Shown here: in pieces, positions 6,928-11,904 of the stretch
Layout: the number at the start of each line of letters is the position of its first letter
Numbering within the stretch: the first letter of the stretch is position 1
NCBI GenBank assembly: GCA_021805485.1
Contig: JAJZFF010000214.1
Location: 1-13,830, forward strand
Direction of reading: 5' to 3'
From: Pseudomonadota bacterium
GTDB lineage: Bacteria; Pseudomonadota; Alphaproteobacteria; Acetobacterales; Acetobacteraceae
DNA length: 13,830 bases
Notes under the pieces: model-generated
Seen by the model: only the letters and a program-made list of their open reading frames with translations
What the model was told of the DNA's origin: nothing
The model's database searches: none
Program-made: the position numbers and the translations under genes

Positions 6928-7851
6928 TTAGCCGGCGGCGCCGACGAGGCCGCGGGCGAACTCCATCGCATCGAAGGGCCGGAGATCCCCGGCCCGCTCG
7001 CCGACACCGACGGCATGCACCGGCAGGCCGAAGGCCTCGGCCAGGGCAACCACCACGCCGCCGCGCGCGCTCCCGTCCAGCTTCGTCACCACCAGGCCGG
7101 TGACGTCCACCATGTCGCGGAACACCCGCACCTGCTCGAGCGCGTTCTGCCCGGTGGTGGCGTCCAGCACCAGCAGCACCGAATGCGGCGCGCTCGGGTC
7201 CTGCTTGCGCAGGACGCGGATGATCTTGCGCAGCTCCTCCATCAACGCGGATTTGTTGTGCAGGCGTCCGGCGGTGTCGATCAGCAGCACATCGGCGCCG
7301 TCGACCCGCGCCTGGGTCAGAGCGTCGAAAGCGAGCCCGGCCGGGTCGGCCTCCGTGGCGCCGGCCACCACCTTCACGCCGACCCGCTCGCCCCAGATCT
7401 GGAGTTGCTCGACCGCCGCGGCGCGGAACGTGTCGCCGGCGACCAGCACCGAGCGGAGTCCCTCGTCGCGCCAGAGCTGCGCCAGCTTGCCGATGGTCGT
7501 GGTCTTTCCGGTCCCGTTGACCCCGGCGACGAGGATCACGTGCGGCCGGAGGGTCCGATCAGGGATGAGCGGGCGTGCCACCGGCGCCAGGATGGCGGCG
7601 ATCTCCTCGGCCAGCGCGGCGCGCACTTCGGCGTCGGTCACGTCCTTGCCGAAGCGGGTGCGGCGGAAGCTGGCGATGATCTTTTCCGCCACGGCGGGGC
7701 CGAGATCGGCGGCGATCAGTGTCTCCTCGAGCTCCGCGAGGGCGACGTCGTCGAGCTTGCGCCGGGTGATGACGGCGCTGATGCCGCCGGTGAGCTTCTG
7801 CGTGCTCTTGGCCAGGCCGTCCTTGAGCCGCGAGAAGAAGCCGAGCGCCAT
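6928..7851 (-). CDS. ftsY: Signal recognition particle receptor FtsY
   Basis: FtsY is the SRP receptor GTPase that brings ribosomes making membrane proteins to the Sec translocon (307 aa). The N-terminal helical domain follows [20 protein letters not shown]. It is the short alphaproteobacterial form without the long acidic N-terminal region seen in E. coli. The GTPase domain has the P-loop GVNGTGKTTT (residues 110-119), DTFRAAAVEQL at 140-150, DTAGR at 192-196 and the guanine-specificity motif TKLDG at 256-260, followed by SARGG. The C terminus has the usual GVGERAGDLRPFD. The ATG shares one base with the mtaB stop (TGATG), and GGAG lies 8 bases upstream. The frame stays open further upstream, but that part only overlaps mtaB out of frame and shows no family similarity. 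It is the last gene of the dapF-mtaB-ftsY operon. Confidence 0.96.
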   Translation of the reverse strand: MALGFFSRLKDGLAKSTQKLTGGISAVITRRKLDDVALAELEETLIAADLGPAVAEKIIASFRRTRFGKDVTDAEVRAALAEEIAAILAPVARPLIPDRTLRPHVILVAGVNGTGKTTTIGKLAQLWRDEGLRSVLVAGDTFRAAAVEQLQIWGERVGVKVVAGATEADPAGLAFDALTQARVDGADVLLIDTAGRLHNKSALMEELRKIIRVLRKQDPSAPHSVLLVLDATTGQNALEQVRVFRDMVDVTGLVVTKLDGSARGGVVVALAEAFGLPVHAVGVGERAGDLRPFDAMEFARGLVGAAG

Positions 7852-9080
7852 CAGCGGTGCTCCGCGATCAGGCCGACCTCGTCGTGACCGACGACCAAGG
7901 CCTCGACGATCGAGCCAGGCGCCGCCGGACGCGTGAGACGGACGCGGGCGAAATGCTCGGAATGGCCCTCGGACGCGGTCTCGGCCAAAACCTGCACCGC
8001 ATGGCCGCGCTGGGCCGCATGAAAGCGCGCCGCGGCGGCGCGGCCGGCCGCGCGCAGGCGAGCGGCGCGCGCATCGCGAACCGGGCCCGGGAGCTGCGGC
8101 ATGCGCGCCGCCGGCGTGCCGGGCCGGGCGCTGTAGGGGAACACATGCAGGTAGGGCAGATCCGCCTCCTCGATGAAGGCCAGCGTCTCCTCGAACAGCG
8201 CCTCGGACTCGGTCGGGAAGCCGGCGATGAGATCGGCGCCGACGGCGATGCCCGGGCGCAACCTCCGCGCGCGCGCGATCACCTCGGCCGCGCCGGCGCG
8301 GGAATGGCGGCGCTTCATCCGCTTGAGGATGAGGTCGCTCGCCGCCTGCAGCGACAGGTGCAGATGCGGCATCAGGCGCGGCTCGCTCTCGATCAGCCGC
8401 CAGAGATCCTCGTCGATCTCCGCCGGATCGAGCGAGGACAGCCGCAGCCGCGGGAGTTCCGGCACCAGGGCGAGCAGCCGGCGCAGCATCTGCCCGAGCG
8501 CCGGCCGTCCGGGCAGATCGGGCCCATAACTGGTGAGATCGACGCCGGTCAGCACCACTTCGCGGAAGCCCCGTGCCATCAGGGCCCGCGTCTGATCGAC
8601 GATGACCCCGATCGGCACCGAGCGCGACGGCCCGCGTCCCTGCGGGATGACACAAAAGGTACAGCGATGGTCGCAGCCCTGCTGGACCTGGACCAAGGCG
8701 CGCGCACGGCCGGCGAATTCGGTGATAAGATGGGTCGCGGTCTCGTGCGCCAGCGCGATATCGCCGACGCCGCCGGGCGCTCCCTCCTTCCAGCTCTCCG
8801 CGCGCAGTTTCTCGGCGTTGCCGAGCACGCGGTCGACGCCGGGCAGCGCCGCCCAGCGCGCCGGGTCGATCTGCGCGGCGCAGCCGGTGACGACGATGCG
8901 CGCCCCCGGCCGCGTGCGGGCGATGCGGCGGATGGTCTGGCGCGCCTGGCGTTCGGCCTCGGCCGTGACGGCGCAGGTATTGACGATGACCGTATCGGCC
9001 AGCGCCGCGGCGTGCGCGCGCATGACCTCGCTCTCAAAGGCGTTCAGGCGGCAGCCGAAGGTGATGATCTCCGCGCTCAT
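7851..9080 (-). CDS. mtaB: tRNA ms2t6A methylthiotransferase MtaB
   Basis: This is a radical-SAM methylthiotransferase (409 aa) predicted to add a methylthio group to t6A37 in tRNAs that read ANN codons. The N-terminal MTTase domain has the cluster-binding cysteines C10 (TFGCRLN), C36 (VNTCAV) and C67 (VTGCAAQ). The TFGCRLN motif is typical of MtaB rather than of MiaB or RimO. The radical-SAM cluster is C136, C140 and C143 in GCDHRCTFC, followed by [11 protein letters not shown]. Later family motifs include [22 protein letters not shown] and [22 protein letters not shown] domain covers about the last 60 residues. The start is the ATG whose first three bases overlap the dapF stop (ATGA). An upstream in-frame start would add 28 arginine-rich residues inside dapF and is rejected. 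Its stop overlaps the ftsY start. Confidence 0.94.
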   Translation of the reverse strand: MSAEIITFGCRLNAFESEVMRAHAAALADTVIVNTCAVTAEAERQARQTIRRIARTRPGARIVVTGCAAQIDPARWAALPGVDRVLGNAEKLRAESWKEGAPGGVGDIALAHETATHLITEFAGRARALVQVQQGCDHRCTFCVIPQGRGPSRSVPIGVIVDQTRALMARGFREVVLTGVDLTSYGPDLPGRPALGQMLRRLLALVPELPRLRLSSLDPAEIDEDLWRLIESEPRLMPHLHLSLQAASDLILKRMKRRHSRAGAAEVIARARRLRPGIAVGADLIAGFPTESEALFEETLAFIEEADLPYLHVFPYSARPGTPAARMPQLPGPVRDARAARLRAAGRAAAARFHAAQRGHAVQVLAETASEGHSEHFARVRLTRPAAPGSIVEALVVGHDEVGLIAEHR

Positions 9081-9907
9081 GCGGGATAGGCCGCGAGATC
9101 GAGCCGCCCGGTGAAGGCGGTTGCGACCGGGCCGGTCATCAGCACGTGATCGTCTGCCCGCCACTCGATGATCAGTTCGCCGCCGTCGAGCACCAGCGTG
9201 GCCCGCCGCCCGGCAAGGCCACGCCGGTGCGCATTGACCAGTGCGGCGCAGGCGCCGGAGCCGCAGGCCAGAGTCAGCCCCGCGCCGCGCTCCCAGACCC
9301 TGAGGCGCAGGCGGCCCGAGGCGAGCACCTGAACCACGCCGATATTGGCACGCTCGGGAAAGAGCGGATCATGCTCGAGACGCGGCCCAAGCGTGGCGAG
9401 CGCTACCGCGTCGAGATCGGGCACGAAGAAGGTCGCGTGCGGGTTGCCCATGGAACAGGCGGCCGGGTCGGCGAGCGGCGGCGCGGCGAGGCCGAGATGC
9501 AGCGTGTCCATCGCACGGGCGAGCGGGATCTCCCGCCAGTCGAGCCGTGGGCGGCCCATGTCGACGGTGATCAGCCCGTCGACCCGGCGTTCGGCGGCGA
9601 GCAGGCCGGCGTCGGTGCGGATATGCTGGATCGCGCGTCCGCTCTCGGCAAAGAGCAGCTCGGCGACGCAGCGCGTGGCGTTGCCGCAGGCGCCGGCCTC
9701 GGAGCCATCGGCGTTGAGGATGCGCATTCCGGCGTCCGCCCCGTCCCCTCCGGGGCTGATGACGATGATCTGGTCGCAGCCGATGCCACGATGGCGGTCG
9801 GCGACGGCGGCGGCCCGCGCCGGACTGAGGTCGAGCCGGTCCGCCCGTTCGTCGAAGACGACGAAATCGTTCCCGAGCCCATGCATCTTGACGAAGCGCG
9901 CCGACAT
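9077..9907 (-). CDS. dapF: Diaminopimelate epimerase
   Basis: DapF converts LL-diaminopimelate to meso-diaminopimelate, the precursor of lysine and of the peptidoglycan cross-bridge (276 aa, close to the 274 of E. coli). The N terminus [19 protein letters not shown] is the classic family start. The two catalytic cysteines are C74 in [11 protein letters not shown] and C215 in LACGSGACA. The substrate-contacting segment [12 protein letters not shown] is also present. The frame is open far upstream, but the ATG at 9907 gives the normal N terminus. No Shine-Dalgarno sequence precedes it; instead a TATAAC box ends 7 bases before the ATG, which raises the possibility of a leaderless mRNA. The stop overlaps the mtaB start by ATGA. 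It is the first gene of the minus-strand operon and is divergent from rpmI. Confidence 0.96.
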   Translation of the reverse strand: MSARFVKMHGLGNDFVVFDERADRLDLSPARAAAVADRHRGIGCDQIIVISPGGDGADAGMRILNADGSEAGACGNATRCVAELLFAESGRAIQHIRTDAGLLAAERRVDGLITVDMGRPRLDWREIPLARAMDTLHLGLAAPPLADPAACSMGNPHATFFVPDLDAVALATLGPRLEHDPLFPERANIGVVQVLASGRLRLRVWERGAGLTLACGSGACAALVNAHRRGLAGRRATLVLDGGELIIEWRADDHVLMTGPVATAFTGRLDLAAYPA

Positions 9908-9913
9908 GCGCGG

Positions 9914-9919
9914 GTTATA
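9914..9919 (-). promoter_or_regulatory. Candidate -10 box of the dapF operon
   Basis: On the minus strand TATAAC (five of six to consensus) lies six bases before the dapF ATG. Transcription would start at or next to the A of the start codon. No good -35 box is seen at 17 or 18 bases upstream; the best is TTCCCG at 18. There is no ribosome-binding sequence between the box and the ATG. Confidence 0.4.
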
Positions 9920-9952
9920 GTCGGGCCGCGTGGGCAGCGGGAAGGGACGTTC

Positions 9953-9981
9953 TTGCAAGCCACCCACCCCGCCGCTATAAG
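9953..9981 (+). promoter_or_regulatory. Strong sigma70-type promoter for rpmI-rplT(-pheST)
   Basis: TTGCAA (9953-9958) and TATAAG (9976-9981) are separated by exactly 17 bases, each close to the consensus for housekeeping sigma factors. Transcription should begin near 9988, leaving a 5' leader of about 130 bases before rpmI. It is the only such pair in the divergent dapF/rpmI gap on this strand and has the strength expected for ribosomal protein genes. Confidence 0.65.
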
Positions 9982-9987
9982 CCCCGC

Positions 9988-10117
9988 CTTGCTCGCGCGC
10001 CCGGGCCCGTTGGGGCATGCCCGGCCGCAGCACCCGCCCACCCCGCGAGGTTCGCGCGGTCGCGGGAGCGCCACCAGCCAGGGAAACCCGGCGGCGCCGG
10101 AACGGAAAGGAGACAAA
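9988..10117 (+). promoter_or_regulatory. Structured 5' leader of rpmI (possible L20 autoregulation)
   Basis: The leader has two visible stems: CCGGGC (10001-10006) with GCCCGG (10019-10024), and CCCGCGA (10042-10048) with TCGCGGG (10060-10066). A GGGAAACCC hairpin (10081-10089) and a CCGGCG/CGCCGG dyad (10088-10100) come next, just before the ribosome-binding site AAGGAG (10107-10112). L20 is known to repress its own operon through leader RNA structure in E. coli and Bacillus. That this leader does so is inference; I do not recognise a named riboregulator. Confidence 0.3.
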
Positions 10118-10321
10118 ATGCCCAAGATGAAGACCAAGTCGTCGGTGAAGAAGCGCTTCAAGATCACCGCGACCGGCAAAGTTCTCGCCGGTCCGGGCAA
10201 GAAGCGGCACAACCTCATGGCGCGCTCCCAGAAAGTGAAGCGTGCCAACCGTGGCAGCCAGGTGCTGACCCATGCTGACGGGCTGACCGTCAAGCAGTGG
10301 GCTCCCTATGGTCTGAACTGA
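10118..10321 (+). CDS. rpmI: 50S ribosomal protein L35 (bL35)
   Basis: This is a large-subunit ribosomal protein of 67 aa, the usual length for L35. The sequence is very basic and matches the family closely: [20 protein letters not shown] at the start, then [14 protein letters not shown] in the middle. The ATG at 10118 is preceded by AAGGAG five bases upstream. The frame is open for about 1 kb further upstream, but that part is antisense to dapF and is not coding. The rplT gene follows after 13 bases. infC, which often precedes rpmI in other bacteria, is not present here; dapF lies divergently upstream instead. Confidence 0.97.
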   Translation: MPKMKTKSSVKKRFKITATGKVLAGPGKKRHNLMARSQKVKRANRGSQVLTHADGLTVKQWAPYGLN

Positions 10322-10334
10322 GGGAGGGCTACTC

Positions 10335-10691
10335 ATGGCACGCGTCAAGCGGGGCGTCACCACGCACGCCCGTCACAAGAAGGTTCTCGACCAGGCCAAA
10401 GGCTATGTCGGCCGGTCATCGACGAATTACCGCATCGCGCTGGAGCGGGTCGAGAAGGCGCTGCGTTACGCCTATCGCGACCGGCGGGTGAAGAAGCGGG
10501 AATTCCGCGCCCTCTGGATCCAGCGCATTAACGCCGCGGTCCGTGAGCACGGTCTCACCTATTCGAAATTCGTCGCCGGGCTGAAGCAGGCCGGCATCGA
10601 GATCGACCGCAAGGTGCTGGCTGCCATTGCCTATGATGATGCGGCGGCGTTCGCCGAGATCGTCAAGGCGGTGCAGGCCACGCTCGGCTGA
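10335..10691 (+). CDS. rplT: 50S ribosomal protein L20 (bL20)
   Basis: This is a 23S rRNA-binding ribosomal protein needed early in 50S assembly (118 aa, exactly in the family range). It starts [20 protein letters not shown] and continues with [31 protein letters not shown]. The [14 protein letters not shown] motif is also typical. GGGAGGG (10322-10328) lies just upstream, giving a spacer of 6 to 7 bases. In E. coli and Bacillus the L20 protein also represses translation of its own operon. After the stop a cluster of hairpins separates it from pheS, so the four plus-strand genes may be one transcript with internal processing or attenuation. Confidence 0.98.
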   Translation: MARVKRGVTTHARHKKVLDQAKGYVGRSSTNYRIALERVEKALRYAYRDRRVKKREFRALWIQRINAAVREHGLTYSKFVAGLKQAGIEIDRKVLAAIAYDDAAAFAEIVKAVQATLG

Positions 10692-10702
10692 GCGGGGCTA
10701 GG

Positions 10703-10810
10703 CCAGGGGCTCCGCCCCTGGACCCCACCAAAGGCGGAGCCTTTGGAATCCATTACTGAAGTAATGGGGTCCGGGGCCTCCCGGCCCCGGCGGGTCTGGG
10801 CGGAGCCCAG
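10703..10810. repeat. Five-hairpin intergenic repeat element between rplT and pheS
   Basis: Five perfect stem-loops follow one another: 10703-10721 (8 bp, loop TCC), 10728-10746 (8 bp, loop GGA), 10750-10767 (7 bp, loop TGAA), 10771-10790 (8 bp, loop TCCC) and 10796-10810 (6 bp, loop GGA). The stems are short, compact and separated by 3 to 6 bases. The TCC loops are complementary to the GGA loops. GGACCCC (10720-10726) can also pair with GGGGTCC (10766-10772). The element fills nearly the whole gap and ends just before the pheS ribosome-binding site. From memory, related GC-rich modular hairpin repeats are scattered through Acetobacteraceae genomes, but only this copy is in the window. It may end or slow transcription, or protect RNA ends. 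Confidence 0.75.
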
Positions 10811-10836
10811 CCTTGCTCTCCCGCGGAGGGCCCGGA

Positions 10837-11901
10837 TTGGACGACCTGGCAGCATTGAAACACGCCACCGAAGCCGCCCTGGCGGCGGCGGCGGACCTGC
10901 GCGCATGGGATGCGGTGCGGGTCGGCGTTCTCGGCAAGAATGGCAGCCTCACGAGCCTGCTCAAGGCGCTCGGCCAAGTGCCCGCCGAGCAGCGGCGCGA
11001 GCGCGGGGCGGCGGTCAACCGCCTGCGCGACGAGCTGGCGGCCCTGGTGGAGGCGCGCCGCGCCGAGCTCGAAGCGGCGGCGCTCGATGCGAGGCTGGCG
11101 GCTGAACGGGCGGACGTGACCCTGCCGCCGCTCGCGGCCCCGGCCGGCTCGATCCATCCGATCAGCCGCACCATCGAGGAAATGACGGCGATCTTCGGCG
11201 CCATGGGCTTCACCGTCGGCGAGGGGCCGGACATCGAGACCGACTGGCATAATTTCTCCGCCCTCAACATCCCCGGGCACCACCCCGCGCGCGCCGATCA
11301 CGACACGTTCTATCTGCCCGGTACGCGCGACGGCCGGCCGCTGGTGCTGCGCACCCATACCTCCAACGTCCAGATCATCACGCTGCTGACGCATGAACCA
11401 CCGTTCCGCGTCATCGCCCCCGGGCGCACCTACCGCGCCGACCACGACGCCACGCACAGCCCGATGTTCCATCAATGCGAGGGCATCGTCGTCGACCGCG
11501 ACATCACGCTGGCGCATCTCAAGGGCTGCCTGGTCGATTTCCTGCGCACCTTTTTCGCCCTGCCCGATCTGAAAGTGCGCTTCCGGGCCAGCTACTTCCC
11601 GTTCACCGAGCCCTCGATGGAGGTCGATATCGGCTGGAACCGTCGCACCGGCGAGATCGGCGCCGGCGGCGACTGGCTGGAGATTCTCGGCTCCGGCATG
11701 GTGCATCCGCGCGTGCTGGCCAATTGCGGGCTCGATCCGCGTGAATGGCAAGGCTTCGCCTTCGGCATGGGCGTCGAGCGGGTGGCCATGCTCAAGCACG
11801 GCATCGCGGACCTGCGCCCCTTCTATGACAGCGACCTGCGCTGGCTGCGCCATTACGGGTTCTCCGCGCTCGCGCCGGCGATGCTGCACGAGGGGCTGTG
11901 A
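10837..11901 (+). CDS. pheS: Phenylalanine--tRNA ligase alpha subunit
   Basis: PheS is the catalytic subunit of phenylalanyl-tRNA synthetase, an (alpha-beta)2 class II enzyme that charges tRNA-Phe (354 aa from this start). The N-terminal coiled-coil domain is followed by motif 1 (HPISRTIEEM from H107). Motif 2 is FRVIAPGRTYRADHDATH from F190 and continues into SPMFHQCEGIVVD. Motif 3 is GMGVERVAML around residues 311-318. The start is taken as TTG at 10837 because GGAGG (10825-10829) lies 7 bases upstream and the protein then begins DDLAALKHATEAAL, in register with known family N termini. A TTG at 10813 in the same frame would read through the ribosome-binding site and start next to the hairpin repeat; it is less likely. 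pheT starts three bases after the stop. Confidence 0.95.
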   Translation: MDDLAALKHATEAALAAAADLRAWDAVRVGVLGKNGSLTSLLKALGQVPAEQRRERGAAVNRLRDELAALVEARRAELEAAALDARLAAERADVTLPPLAAPAGSIHPISRTIEEMTAIFGAMGFTVGEGPDIETDWHNFSALNIPGHHPARADHDTFYLPGTRDGRPLVLRTHTSNVQIITLLTHEPPFRVIAPGRTYRADHDATHSPMFHQCEGIVVDRDITLAHLKGCLVDFLRTFFALPDLKVRFRASYFPFTEPSMEVDIGWNRRTGEIGAGGDWLEILGSGMVHPRVLANCGLDPREWQGFAFGMGVERVAMLKHGIADLRPFYDSDLRWLRHYGFSALAPAMLHEGL

Positions 11902-11904
11902 GCG

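Noticed and set aside
6928..8655. A 575-codon minus-strand frame that extends ftsY upstream
   Set aside because: The part above 7851 overlaps mtaB in another frame, is rich in Arg/Ala/Gly, and shows no FtsY N-terminal features. The ATG at 7851 with GGAG upstream gives a normal FtsY.
6877..9089. Plus-strand frames of 336 and 410 codons opposite ftsY and mtaB
   Set aside because: Both lie antisense to well-supported genes and have no recognisable domain.
9146..10117. In-frame upstream extension of rpmI to a 391-codon protein
   Set aside because: The extension is antisense to dapF and crosses the rpmI promoter. L35 is a 67-residue protein and its ATG has a good ribosome-binding site.
10703..10810. 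CRISPR-like array
   Set aside because: The hairpins differ in sequence and are separated by only 3-6 bases. There are no equal-length repeats and spacers.
10631..11105. Short proline- and arginine-rich frames across the five-hairpin element
   Set aside because: They arise from translating palindromic repeat DNA and the pheS 5' end in other frames, with no ribosome-binding site or family match.
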